A DNA stretch of 64,000 bases from Naematelia aurantialba (GCA_021527695.1 JAKFAO010000006.1:1-64000); one strand, 5' to 3'. Shown: positions 1-11,100, counted from the stretch's first letter. Numbers and translations are program-made. The notes: generated by a model not told the origin, from the sequence alone.

Positions 1-72
1 CCTAACCCCCTAACCCCCTAACCCCCTAACCCCCTAACCCCCTAACCCCCTAACCCCCTAACCCCCTAACCC
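1..72. repeat. Telomeric repeat tract, (TAACCCCC)n
   Basis: About nine uninterrupted copies of the 8-base unit TAACCCCC fill the first 70 bases. Read on the other strand this is TTAGGGGG, with the C-rich strand running 5' to 3' inward, as expected at a left chromosome end. The unit matches the telomere type I know for Cryptococcus-like Tremellomycetes rather than the plain TTAGGG of most fungi. The assembly therefore reaches, or nearly reaches, the true chromosome end. Confidence 0.95.
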
Positions 73-77
73 ATTCC

Positions 78-938
78 ATGCATGATCATTCGGTGCCCCC
101 GTCCCGGAATCGGGTTGTAACCACCATACATGGAGTCAGGAGGAGGGGACAGGCTTGCCTGAAGATGATACAGAGGATGTCCACTGTCCCCAGGGAAGAG
201 GTGGGAGGATTCAGGCTGGAGGTCACTGTGCAGGCTACCACACTGGCTGCTGCCAGGAGGATGGTGGACAGCACCCCCTTCCTGGATATCAACTTCTGGA
301 GGGACCCAAAAGGAGAGGGGACAGAACCATACAAGGTGGACATCAAAGTCACAACAAAGAAAGCCCTGCTGGACAATGCCTACTGGGTCTACCAGAAAGC
401 AGTGGACACTGGGGTGTTCACAGGAAGGGATTCAAACAAACCCACACCTGTCCACCTTCAGGGGACAGCAGATGTCCTTGCTTCTTTTGGGTGGAATGCT
501 GGAAGGAGAGCCCCAACCAAGTCCCTGTCCCCTATAGCCTGGTGGACAGGGACAACAGGACAGGGGGACACCATCAACAAGATCACCACATTGGCCCATC
601 TCCACACTACCTTCCAAGGCAAGCAAGGCATCAAGTCCCTCCTCAGTATTCTCAGACAGAAGAGCCAGCTTGGATATGTCCCCTGTCAGAGGGACAGGGG
701 AGGGGACAAGCACAGTTATCAAGTCAAAGACTGGAAACCATTTACCTTGCGCTGTGGACGCCAGTCCTGTCGCCACCATCTCAACACTGCAGAGTCCTAC
801 AGATGGTTTGCCCAGTTGGTGGACAAGGGACATGTCACCAAGGAGGCAGTGAACTTGTCCACTCCCATACAGGGACACCCAGTGAGTCCTCCAATGCAGA
901 TGTCCCCTCACTGGTGGACTGACCTGGCTTCAGATTAG
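78..938 (+). CDS. Subtelomeric open frame abutting the telomere, function unknown
   Basis: A 286-codon frame starts with ATG only a few bases after the last telomere unit. I do not recognise a family. The central part (residues about 30-150) looks protein-like, with mixed hydrophobic and charged residues. However, an alternative frame (155-922) and part of the opposite strand (432-911) are also open. Low stop density caused by the repeated GTCC(A/C)C hexamers can explain long frames here, so coding status is uncertain. A canonical donor GTGAGT at 882-887 could splice it into the OTU-domain frame downstream (1069-1569), making one gene that was capped or truncated by the telomere. That joining is inference; I could not find a convincing acceptor. 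Confidence 0.35.
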   Translation: MHDHSVPPSRNRVVTTIHGVRRRGQACLKMIQRMSTVPREEVGGFRLEVTVQATTLAAARRMVDSTPFLDINFWRDPKGEGTEPYKVDIKVTTKKALLDNAYWVYQKAVDTGVFTGRDSNKPTPVHLQGTADVLASFGWNAGRRAPTKSLSPIAWWTGTTGQGDTINKITTLAHLHTTFQGKQGIKSLLSILRQKSQLGYVPCQRDRGGDKHSYQVKDWKPFTLRCGRQSCRHHLNTAESYRWFAQLVDKGHVTKEAVNLSTPIQGHPVSPPMQMSPHWWTDLASD

Positions 939-1810
939 AACTGGTCCCAGGCTTGTGGTAGAGGTGTCCATTCCTGTCAGAGGACGGATGTTCCTCCCGA
1001 GTACAAGACACACAGTAAGCTGTCCACCATATTGTCCCCTCATCGGTGGACTGATGTGTATCACTTAGGCAAGTCCTCCCAGCCAGCCAGTCAACACCCT
1101 CTCAGGTCTGGCCGTCCACCAAGTCCACCGTGTCCCCTCCATCCCTCCTGCATTCCATACAAGGTGGACAAGAGGGGACGGCAACTGTATGTTTACAGCA
1201 TTTGCCAGGGCACTAGGGGATGGCACCAAGACACACAGTGAAGTCAGGAGTGCTGCCGTCCACTGGATGAGGGACCACCCAGGGGACTTTGTCCACTTTG
1301 TCCCCAGCAGCCAAGGTGGACAGCCTCAAGACTTCACTGGCTACCTGGCAAGCATGGCACAGCTGGGACAGTGGGGGGACAACCTCACTCTGCAGGCATT
1401 GTGCAAGGTATACAAGGCCCAAGTCTTTGTCCTCAAGAAGGGACAGCAGGGGGACTTAATCTGGATGGAGGTCGGGGACAAGACCAACACACAGTCTGTG
1501 TTCTGGCTCTACTTGGACAAGAATCACTATGAGAACCTTGTAGCAGCCAGCCAAATCATCTTTAGATAGTCTCCAATGAAGTCCCCTGATCTGTCCACCC
1601 AGCCATCAGAATCGTCCACCACTCCGGTGGACAGTACCCTTGTCACCAGAGATGTCCCCTCAAATGTCCCCTCGGTGTCCACCGACATGGTGGACATGCT
1701 TACGAAATGACTTAGCCAAATTTTCTCTGAAATGTCCACCGTTCTGTCCCCTTTTCAGCCGATTTTGTCCACCGAATCAAAGGGGACATCTGTGAAGAAT
1801 CTGGTTTTTT
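120..1810. repeat. Region saturated with the hexamer GTCC(A/C)C on both strands
   Basis: By eye I count about fifty occurrences of GTCCAC, GTCCCC or their complements GTGGAC, GGGGAC in about 1.7 kb. Chance predicts about two. They are irregularly spaced, occur on both strands, and continue through the putative coding frames and the non-coding stretches alike. The density falls off sharply after about 1.8 kb, apart from the two duplicated copies that follow. This is not a simple tandem repeat. Confidence 0.8.
1069..1569 (+). CDS. OTU-family cysteine protease domain (partial gene model)
   Basis: The frame is open from just after a TAG at 1066-1068 to the TAG at 1567-1569. It encodes a recognisable OTU (ovarian-tumour-type) deubiquitinase-like fold. 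The catalytic cysteine motif DGNC lies at 1177-1188 and is followed by MFTAFARALG. In the middle are the family blocks FTGYLASMAQLGQWGDN and LQALCKVY. The catalytic histidine lies near the end in LDKNHYENL. Both catalytic Cys and His are present, so the domain could be active. The ATG at 1189 falls after the catalytic Cys, so the true start must be upstream, probably in an earlier exon. OTU domains in fungi and animals often ride on mobile elements as well as host genes; which applies here is unknown. The coding sequence itself is peppered with GTCCAC/GTCCCC hexamers. Confidence 0.6.
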   Translation, partial: ASPPSQPVNTLSGLAVHQVHRVPSIPPAFHTRWTRGDGNCMFTAFARALGDGTKTHSEVRSAAVHWMRDHPGDFVHFVPSSQGGQPQDFTGYLASMAQLGQWGDNLTLQALCKVYKAQVFVLKKGQQGDLIWMEVGDKTNTQSVFWLYLDKNHYENLVAASQIIFR

Positions 1811-2163
1811 GCTTATAGCGTCGTCAGTTTTGCGCCCCTTGCCAAGCGGGTTACAGATTCAGAATCGGCTTGAAAAGGCCTATCTAACGGTATAGAGACC
1901 ATGGCCCATAGTGCGTTCGTTCAAAAACCCCCCCCCCCCGGAACCACCCTATAACCCTTTTCAGCCGATTTTGTCCACCGAATCAAAGGGGACATCTGTG
2001 AAGAATCCGGTTTTTTGCTTATAGCGTCGTCAGTTTTGCACCCCTTGCCAAGCGGGTTACAGATTCAGAATTGGCTTGAAAAGGCCTATCTAACGGTATA
2101 TAGAACATGGCCCATAGTGCGTTCATTCAAAAACCCCCCCCCCCGGGACCACCCTATAACCCC
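1752..2163. repeat. Two-copy direct tandem repeat, 206-base unit
   Basis: Bases 1752-1957 and 1958-2163 are near-identical, with a few substitutions. Each begins TTTTCAGCCGATTTTGTCC, passes through the same AAGCGGGTTACAGATTCAGA core, and ends with a run of 12-13 C followed by an ACCACCCTATAACCC-type sequence. The unit end resembles a degenerate telomere repeat. No coding frame spans it convincingly. Confidence 0.9.
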
Positions 2164-3173
2164 TAAGTTACGACTCGTACCCGGCAGGCTGAAAACCGGA
2201 GACGACGTGGAAAGCGACGGTGGGAGAGTCGTAAACTCGAGGACTGGGATCACGTCTAGTGATCCGTAAACTTGTGACTTGGTCGACGGCTGTTGGGTCA
2301 AAGCAGGACGAGTGGCGAGGAGGCCGCAACCTCAAGAGCTCGGAAGGATTCCCCGTAGAGAGTTGGATGGGGCGAGCACGAAATATATGGTCTAGTCTAT
2401 GAACGCAGGAGAGAGCCTGTGACTATGTAACCTATGATAATTTGATCCTTAGGGAAGAAGACAGGAGGGAGTGGTACGCTGCATCTTATATACTCGGAGG
2501 TCCCCACCATATGGCACACTTCCTGCCATCTGGCACTGGCTGGCACTCCACCCATCCGTATGGCAGTTACTCCAATAAGTAATAAAAAGGCCATGCCAGG
2601 TGGTCCCATGTGGTGGGGGTGGTGCCATATGGTCGAGGGTGGCTCCGTATGTTGCCTGGTGGCATGGACATGGATGCTAGGTGTTACGAGCCTGTTACGT
2701 AACCAATTGGTTGATGGCAGTGTCCTGACAGGGTCGTAACAGCAACAGTATGCTACAAGTGGAAGTACATGTATATGCAGATGCGGCGCCGTCAAACAAG
2801 TCTGAGCAAATGTCGTACACCGTCGTTCGGTCTCTTGCGGACAACGCCACACTCGTCTTCAAGCTTAAGCTTTTGTCGGCTTCGCGCGGTGCTACGGATG
2901 ATAACGAAGGCTAATGGCCATGCCGATGTCCCGGGACGAGGTTCGCCCCATTGTTCTTAAGAAGCACCTGTTGTCGACCTGCCATGACTAGGCTCACTGT
3001 CAAACCAAGGCTTCCCATTCGTGCAGGCGTTGCCATTGATCGCCTGTCAGGTGCGGTGCCGAGACACACCCGGGAAGGAGTCGACTGCTTGTCCCCTACA
3101 CTTGATATAAGACTTGGCGGCAACAAAGTCGTTGCGAGAGAAGCCCTTATCGTCAACCGAATTCCTCTCAAAC
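2164..3173. other. Gene-free stretch with degenerate ATGGCA/CCATATGG motifs
   Basis: No supported gene. Bases about 2500-2680 are rich in variants of ATGGCA/TGCCAT, two CCATATGG palindromes and GGTGG runs. A 151-codon minus-strand frame (2397-2852) overlaps this motif-rich DNA and shows no family features. The last part is the upstream region of the oxygenase gene that starts at 3174. Confidence 0.5.
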
Positions 3174-4514
3174 ATGTCCGCTCCTTTCGTCCCCCCCACA
3201 CCAAGGGACCCTCAACCAGACCTTCCTGAATGGAATCGTCCTGCCGCAACTCAGATCGAGTGCGACTGGGCACAGCTTCGTACAATTGAGTTGTCGCTGC
3301 TCGACTCGCCTGACCCTGCGGTCGTGCAGAAGCTGGTCGAAACGGCTACTGCTGCCATCAAGGAGGACGGGTTTCTGTACTTGACCAATTATGGCGTATC
3401 ACTTGAACAGGTGAGCACCCGCTGCACACTAGTCCTGTCGTCTTTATCTGAGAACCAGGTACATCGACAATTCGCTATTGCGCAGTATCTGCACACCAAT
3501 ATCTCGGACGAGGACAAGCAGAGACTGTGCTGGGACCCAATCAACACGGGTCGTTTTGCAGGATGGAAACCAGGTTTCGGAATCCCTGTGAGTGGAAGCA
3601 CGCGATACTCATCGTGCTAATGATCATGACTTAGAATAAGGACGCCAAAATTGACGGGATCGAGCAGTTCAACTTCTATGCCAGTCAGTTCGAGTCGCTA
3701 GACGCCGTGCCAAAGTGTATCTATCCGTTCATGGACGAGGTGGCCGCGTTCTGCACCTATCTGCACGAGTCTGTCAATCGACGCCTGCTCAAGCTGCTCT
3801 CCAAGGTCCTTGAATTGCCAGACGACTACCTCTGGGAGAAGGTCGAGAGTCACGGTGGGCCGGTTGGTCAGGGTTACTTCCGTCACGCCCTCTTCTACCC
3901 ACTCACGAAGAACCTGCAGACGGTGGGCGATGGCCAACGTATGCTTGGGTAAGTCAGCACTGGCTCCACTAAGATTGAGCAACCTGACCGCATGGCAGTC
4001 ACACCGATTTTGGGACGACCACACTCCTGTTCTCCGTGCCCATCAGCTGCTTGCAAATTTGGGGTAGAGATCAAAAGTGGCGTTATGTCAAGTACAACCC
4101 CGGCTCATTAGTTGTGAACATTGGGGAGACTCTCGAAAGTGCGACCATCTTGTCCTGTGTCTGATTTTCTTCGTTGATGTCCTCCAGTCGTCTCTGCTGG
4201 TCACTTCAAGGCCACTCGCCATCGCGTGCACACACCTCCTGAGGATCAGATGGGAGAACAACGTCTCTCCATTGTCCAATTCAACGCTTCTCAAGGCTCA
4301 CTGCGCATGGAGCCTGCCTATGGTAAGTGGATGGATGGTGCTTCTTGCAAGTCAGGCGCTGACAAGAATAGAATCGCCGCTGATCAAGCGCGAAGGCCCC
4401 GTTGATTACCAGGGCGCTTTCCGCGAGTTCACTGCGTTGAGGAAAAAGGGCATGCCCGTCAGTTTGCGCTCGCCTTTTCACCGTTCCGCTCAGCTCATGG
4501 CGATGCGTCTGTAG
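3174..4514 (+). CDS. 2-oxoglutarate/Fe(II)-dependent oxygenase (isopenicillin N synthase-like), with premature stop
   Basis: Six exons join in frame: about 3174-3410, 3459-3587, 3635-3948, 3999-4138, 4188-4322 and 4372-4514. The introns are 47-51 bases. The product starts MSAPFVPPTPRDP and has the non-haem dioxygenase core. The iron ligands are His and Asp in GHTDFGTTT and a distal His in ATRHRV. The 2-oxoglutarate-binding Arg is in RLSIVQF. The family oxidises small molecules; the substrate cannot be read from sequence. The frame is closed by TAG at 4512-4514. The same frame then continues open for 48 more codons that look like the family's normal C-terminus. The gene may therefore be a recent nonsense allele, or encode a slightly shortened protein. 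The catalytic residues all lie before the stop. Confidence 0.8.
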
Positions 4515-4661
4515 GTCCCCTCGAACAAAGAGTGGCGTGAAATCCACATTGCCAATTCGCATTTGTTCAAGGTCGACCCCAGGTCGAAGCCAGTCTTGGT
4601 GGAGGGGGTGAAGATGCTGGAAAGGGAGTTCCTCGGCGTCAAGATTCTTCTACCTGTATAG
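4515..4661 (+). other. In-frame continuation of the oxygenase frame after the TAG
   Basis: Directly after the TAG the same reading frame stays open for 48 codons and ends at TAG 4659-4661. It reads VPSNKEWREIHIANSHLFK and ends LGVKILLPV. The composition is protein-like, which suggests it was until recently the C-terminal tail of the same protein. A TAG followed by G is not a known strong read-through context. Confidence 0.55.
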
Positions 4662-5170
4662 GTTTTCCGGCGCCGCGGGGATTTTCACTACCTCGCGCTG
4701 CATTGCTCTGCCATTTGGTGAATGGCCCAAGATCAGATGTGAAAACACAGTGCAGTTGCTTGATACATCAGCTTTGTAGTTTAGGTGCTAAATGTCGGAC
4801 CGTATTCGCTCGCTGTTCCAAGGGGAAGTCTAGCAAACAATGCATATGCCTTGTCCTTGTTCGGCCCTTGGGACCACCGGGTCCATTCTCACGTGAGTCT
4901 CCCAACCACGTCGTATCCTAGTACGATTGTAGTGGCTAGAGCCGATTCCAAAGGCGCAGTGGAACAAAGGTAGACTGACATTGGAATTTTTGGCAAGCAC
5001 GGATCCGAAACCAAGCTTAGGAGAAATTGCGGATGCGGTAACTTGGACACAGACAACAGTAGGCATGCATCTGGGGCTACAAACGAGATTCACAGCCACT
5101 CGAGACTTGATGGATCCGTTCGAAACGGCTCTTTGTACGGTTACCTTGAAAACAAGGCGACCTGCTCTAC
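4662..5170. other. Intergenic region between convergent genes
   Basis: Nothing recognisable. It holds the 3' sides of the oxygenase (plus) and the sugar porter (minus). Short open frames here show no family features. Confidence 0.4.
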
Positions 5171-7521
5171 TTATGCCTTCTCGTTCTGGTCGGTCTCGTC
5201 GGCCTCGGCGGAGATGATCGATGGAGGAGGTGGAAGCTTCTGGAAGAGCACGTATCTCTTGATGACCCAAGGAAGCCATACTTTGGTCTCGTACGAAAGG
5301 TACTCGGACGTTGGGACGGAAAAGACCTCTGCGCATAGCATAAGCTGACCTGCAGTGGTGGCAACAAGATACTTACGATCCAACTCCTCAAGGGTGAGCT
5401 GTTTGGTCTCGCGAACAAAGGCGAATATCATAAACCAGGCAATGAGATTGAGGCCGGCATAGAATCCGACTGCGAACGTTCATCAGTTACATCGTTAAAG
5501 CATCGCAATAGCGATCCCACTCACAGGCACCAGTAGGCGTCATCACCGTTTGCATACGAGGGAATGTGATACTCAGAACCCCAGCTAAAAGAATCAGCTT
5601 GACTCTAGCGCATCCCCTCGCACGCTCACCAAAGAAGTTGTTGATAAAGACCGCCCAAGCCATCCCCTGTTCTCGTTGGATCGTCGGGAACACTTCCGCA
5701 GAATACTGGAAAGCAACAGGACCTTCCCCAAGCGAGTAGCAGATGGTGAAGAGGTACACAAATCTGAATGTCTATAAGCCCACCTTCTTCGGGCGGAAAG
5801 AAGGACTCACAGGACCACCGGCCCTACACGGGATGCCTTGCTTCCAGAATCTTTCAAGAGGGACAGACCAGCTGCAAGCAGGAAAATACACATCCCAGGG
5901 AAGGTCTGCACGGCGTCAACACTTTGTCTAAATTGGCTTGGCAATGAAGCACCCACCATCAAGCAAAGCTTGCGACGCCCAACCGTGTCGATGAGGAACA
6001 GGGTAGGGATTGTGAAGACGACCTGAACCGCACCATACCCGAGGGACGCGTACAAAGCCTGGACATCGGTATAGCCAGCGTTGGAGAAGATGGTGGAGCT
6101 GTAGAAGGAAATGACTAATTCGTCAGCTAGCACTGCGCTGAGCAGGACTCACTATTAATACCGCACATCTGCTGAGCAATCATCACGGTCGAGGCACCGT
6201 AGTTGGCGCGTCGGATTCGGGGGATCCGGAAGCAGTCCCACATTCGGGTCCAGTAGTTGGAACCACCGGCGATGACACGCTCCTCCTCGTAGATAACATG
6301 CGAGTAGTAGTAATCACGGGCGGCGATGATGGGATGGGCGCGTAGCTTCAAAAAGGAGGCAAAGGCCTTGTCGTACTTGCCGTGCTTCATGAGCCAACGA
6401 GGCGATTCGGGGGTGAACCAAATGCCCAGCATGAGGATGAATGCAGGGATGAAGGCCGAGCCCAGCTGGAGTCGCCATGCAATCTTGCCAGCGTCCTTGA
6501 CGATAACATTGGCGCAGAAGCCAAGGAAGATGCCTGCAAGATTTCAGGATTGCAACGGACATCGTTGGATTGCACTCACCAGCGACGACCCACAGCTGCC
6601 AGAACATGACCAAAGCACCTCGAATCCTAGCCGGTGCAAGCTCGGCCGAAAAGATAGGGACTGTAGCATTCTTCGCTCCAATGCCGATCCCCATCACGAA
6701 GCGGACTGCAAAAAGGGCCTGCCACGAGTGCGTGAAACCCGATGCGATCGGGGTGGCGGTGAGACAGCAACCTGTGAGGAAGATCTCTCCTCGACGTCCC
6801 AAATAATAGTTGAGCGGGTCAACGATGAATGCTCCGCTGTGAACGGGGTCAACGACGCCGCCAACGTGATGCAAAAAAAAATCTCACATGCAGCCAGCGG
6901 TCAAGAAGATGATAGAATTGATCGCGCCAACGATCCATTCATCACGGCCTGTACCCGAGATGCCAAACTCCTCGGGGAAGGAGAGATTTGCTCTGAGAGT
7001 CGAGGTCAACCAACTGGCCCCCCGATTATTCAGCACACGTACCCATTACTACCAGTTTGGTCCCATCCTACCGAGGTGTTCAGCATTCACCACGGCACGA
7101 CAGACGCTCACTCACCCTGAGTCGCAGCGCCAACAGCACAGAGGATGATAGAATACCAGAGCATGAATGGGCCATGCCACTTGTGGTCTCTCTCATACGC
7201 GAGTGCAGTCTTCTCTTCCTCTGACAACTGAGGGATCGACTCGAACGTCTTGTGGTCCCGTGCAACGAGGGCAGCCCGACCAAAGAGATCACGGTATTCA
7301 CCGAGGTTGTGAGTATCGGCAAAGAGATGGGCATCTTCGACAACCTTCTCCCGAGCAAATTTCTGGGGGAAAGGGTGGGGGGATCAGCGGTGGGAATCTC
7401 GCAATGTTCGGACGCGACTTACATGCAGCGGGTTGTGGATGATGTTGAGGGCTGCGACATTCCCAGTGGTGTGCGAGTCGCGCTCGATATGCACGGTATC
7501 TGGCTTGGGTTCCTCGTTCAT
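5171..7521 (-). CDS. MFS sugar porter (fungal sugar/polyol:H+ symporter type)
   Basis: A minus-strand gene with about nine exons. It begins with ATG at 7519-7521 ([17 protein letters not shown]) and ends with TAA at 5171-5173 (DETDQNEKA). The cytosolic N-terminus is followed by a 12-helix sugar-porter fold. Diagnostic blocks include [16 protein letters not shown] after helix 2, [37 protein letters not shown] before the central loop, [10 protein letters not shown] in the second half, and [14 protein letters not shown] after the last helix. It should move a sugar or sugar alcohol across the plasma membrane with protons; the substrate is unknown. A pentose-alcohol dehydrogenase gene lies 9 kb away. 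The upstream DNA is strikingly G-rich. Confidence 0.88.
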
Positions 7522-8185
7522 GGCTGGCAGTAGTATGCTGTGGCTCAATGAGTAAGAGAGAAGCGAGAAGAAAAAGAAAGATGTGGGAGCGAGGGGGGGT
7601 CTTGGTGGGGAGGGATGGGAGCGCCTGGCCTATAAAGGGGGATGCTTTCCAGTGCCGCAAGAAACCGAGTGGCGTTGGGCGATCGGGGGCGCGTGACGCC
7701 GGCGGGGAACAAGCCATTGGGGGGGGAGTTGGAAGGGAGGGGGGGGGGGACCCACTTTAGGCCGCGTTGCCCGGGGAATTTACCGACGCAAGGCGCAGGA
7801 GCAGAGGGTTGGCTTTAGCCGGCGGGCTCCACATGCTTCTCTTCCCACGCTGAATTGCCTAATCGGGTAAGCTCGGCGCGGCTTTGGCACACGTCTCTCC
7901 GCTGCCAAGGTTTCGGTTAGCCATAGCCGGTTTTGGGTTCTTTAAGGGCGGGGGTGGGGCAACCACGAGGCGCCAGTTCTGGCGGAGATCCCAACCCCGG
8001 GGGGGGCGGGGGGGCGGTCGCGCGACGGGTCCCTCGAACAACTTTTGAAGGGATCGTCACGCTGTTCTTGAAGCAAAAGCCACTGCTGCGGGATTCAACT
8101 TCCTGTTCCTTGTAGTACCTGGGCAGGACTCTGCGATGCATTCACGACAGGGCTCCACAAAACTATGGACGCGCACCCTCACAGC
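7522..8185. other. G-rich upstream region of the sugar porter
   Basis: No gene found. This is the 5' side of the sugar porter and the 3' side of the metal ATPase, both on the minus strand. Several plus-strand G runs stand out (7590-7620, about 7720-7751, about 8000-8012), including a run of about ten G near 7741-7750. They might form G-quadruplexes or act in promoter function; this is inference. Confidence 0.4.
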
Positions 8186-11100
8186 TCACCAAGCAGTGAC
8201 GGGTTCCAAGAAGCCGCGCTTCTGTAGGTTCCTCCACATGGCATAGTTGACGGAAACGAGAAACACCGGCACGAGACTGGCCAGTTCGCCCAGACCTGCA
8301 TACCGAGGCGGAATGGCCCAACCGGTCACCCCGCTGGCAAGCAAAATGGCAGCAGTAAAGTACAGTGCGCAACAGGCGAGACTACCGATGACGTGCATCC
8401 GGGTGAGGGTCGATATCTGCATGACGTCCCGGATGGATTGAGGAACGTCGTTTGATAGCATCACGATCGACGAGGATGCATTGCATGCTGCCCCAATGGC
8501 GATGGAAATGTCAGCTGCGGATAATGCGATGGTGTCGTTGATGCCATCGCCCACAAACGAAACGGGACCGGGATGATGTCGCGTCTGAAGGCTGCCCAAA
8601 ACTTCGGCTTTCGACGCTGGTGTCTGAGCTGCATACACGGACGCCGGAGGCAGGCCGATTTGTCGAGCAAACGACTCGACAGCAAGCGGGTTATCACCAG
8701 AAATGAGAGCGGTCTCAATTCCAGAGCGTTTCAAGGCGGTCATTAGACCGTTCGCGCCTTTCCTAGGCCGGTCTTGCATGCCGAAGAGAGCGATCAGCTG
8801 ATGGCCGATGGTGACGGCTAAAATAGACATTCCTTGCTGATGATATTCCTCGACGAGCGGGTGCCCTTCAATCTGCGTGTGTTTTGCATTCCCAGCTCGG
8901 ATTGGGTAACCACAAAATTCTCCAACGAGACCACTGCCTGCAATGACGTGGACGTTGTCGAGCTGCACTCTAGATGCGGGATCATAGGTATCGAGTTCCT
9001 CGATATGTCGTCGCACTGTTTCCGAGGCCGGATGCATACTTTGGCTGGTGATGGCATGGATGATCTGAATGGATAATGGAGTTTTCTCGTAGTTGGATAG
9101 GGCAATACTCATGATGCCTTGCGAAAGGGTTCCTGTCTTGTCGAAAGCAAAAGCTTTTACGGCCTGAATCTGGAGGAGGGCTTGGTTGGAACGGAACAGA
9201 ATACCCTCTTTGACAGACATTGCCATCGATACGGATGTGACCAAATTGACCTAGCCGGAATCAGCACGTACGATACCTACCGTTCGAGCAACCTGCAGAC
9301 TCACAGAGATAGCCAAAGCGCAAGGGCACGCAACCGCTGCGATGGCGATAGCATACCCCCAAGCCGTTGTAACGGCCCGTGCCCAGTTTTGGTTACCCTT
9401 ATATCGCCCGTACAGCATCCATCCAATCAAGGCAGAGAAGCAGCATAAACCCGCCACAAACAGGAGCCATCCGGCCATCGTATCTGCCAGCTCTTGGTAT
9501 GTAGACCCGGATGACTGTGCTTGTTGAACAGCTTTCATGATGGACGAAATAAAGTTATCCGGTACAAGATGGGTGACGATAATATCGATCTCTCCGTTGA
9601 CAATTTGAGAACCAGATGAAACTGTTGACCCGGAGCTCTTGTCGACAGGAATGGGCTCGCCAGTAAGAGCTGATTCATCGATAGTAGCTTGTCCTCTCAG
9701 AATGACACCATCAGTCGGCACGATCTCCCCTGCGCAAACGCGGAGCACATCGTCGTATTGAAGTAATCTAATTGGTAAGTTAAGGAGAGGGATAAGCATG
9801 GGTACTGACCTGACATCGATGAGCTGTTCGCTATCGTCGCACTGTAGCAATTTGGCCTCCTCCGGCTGCAGTTTACCCAGACTGCCAATGGCTCTCATTC
9901 CCAGCTGCCGCATGCTAGCTTGAAGAGTTCGACCGGCAAGTATCAAGGTTATCAATAGACCGACTGTCTCGAAAAATGAGTCGCCAATATCGTGACCAGC
10001 TGCTTGGAAGCCGAAGACGACAACCGAAAACAAGTAGCTCGACATAGTAGAGAAGGACGTGAGGACGCCCAGGTCTGCTTGATGCAGATACCAAGCAGAT
10101 CTGAATGAGCCGGAATAGATTGGGTATGCGACCACCATGAGAGCTGAGGCCAAACCGAGCTGCACGGAGCGCGCAGCGATTGTCGACAACAGCGTACGTG
10201 TCGACCAAGCGAGGACGAGTATTGGGATGGTGAAGACGAGTGCGATGCAGGTCCGAAGAGCGATGGCAACTAGATCCCGGGTAATTCGAACTTGGTCATC
10301 ATCTTGTTTGCGAGGGCCCAGAGACACGCCATATTGAACAAAGGCGCCAAGGATTTCGCGAGGTCGTGGAGCAGATGCTCGGCTAATACGCAGGTGGAAG
10401 TCAATCTCGAAACTGTTTGTCTCGTGTTTTGGCTCGAGCTCATTGGGTCTGCGGCTTCCCCGACTTCTCCTCCTCCACATGCGGGACACCTTTCGTATGT
10501 TGCGTACATCATATTGGTCTAGAATTTGCTGGGGCGGAAGTTGAGTGAAGCGGAGGGGAAGTATGAGACCAGGCTGGCCATCATCTGCGAGATCCAGGAG
10601 ATTGATGGTGAATCTGGAAGCTCGAGAGGCGAATGCTCTGATAGACTGGAGGTTGGTTATTTCTGTTGATGAGCAAATTAGCCTGATGCGGTGTAGGCGA
10701 CACTCACCTGGGTCGTATGTCACATCCACCAAGCCACGTACACCGTCTCCATTCAGAACCTCCACTCCATTCAGCTTCTTGACTGCCTTGTACACCTTGT
10801 TTAAACAGTCTGGGCAGTCCATTCCGATGACCTCCAAGGTGACCCTTTCCTTTCCGCAAGCTCTACTGGTCTTTTCAGTCTCTCCAGTTGACCCATACGT
10901 AGGAAGCACTGCAGCTGGGACATCTTGTATTTCTGAAAAAACCGACGTGTTCCGAAGAAGACTTGCCCCCTCGTGATCTTGACACCCAGAAGAACAGCAA
11001 TCACTTGACGAGATCTGAATCTTGGAGCTTGCACAACAAGCGCGAGCAAAAGCTAAGCAGCATCTGCGAAGCTCGTCTTGTGCATCGGCAACGCGAGAGA

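Noticed and set aside
155..922. 255-codon frame overlapping the first subtelomeric frame in another phase
   Set aside because: Open because the hexamer-rich DNA is poor in stop codons; rich in His/Gln/Gly with no family features.
2397..2852. 151-codon minus-strand frame
   Set aside because: Overlaps the ATGGCA-rich patch; no recognisable domain, start context or splice partners.
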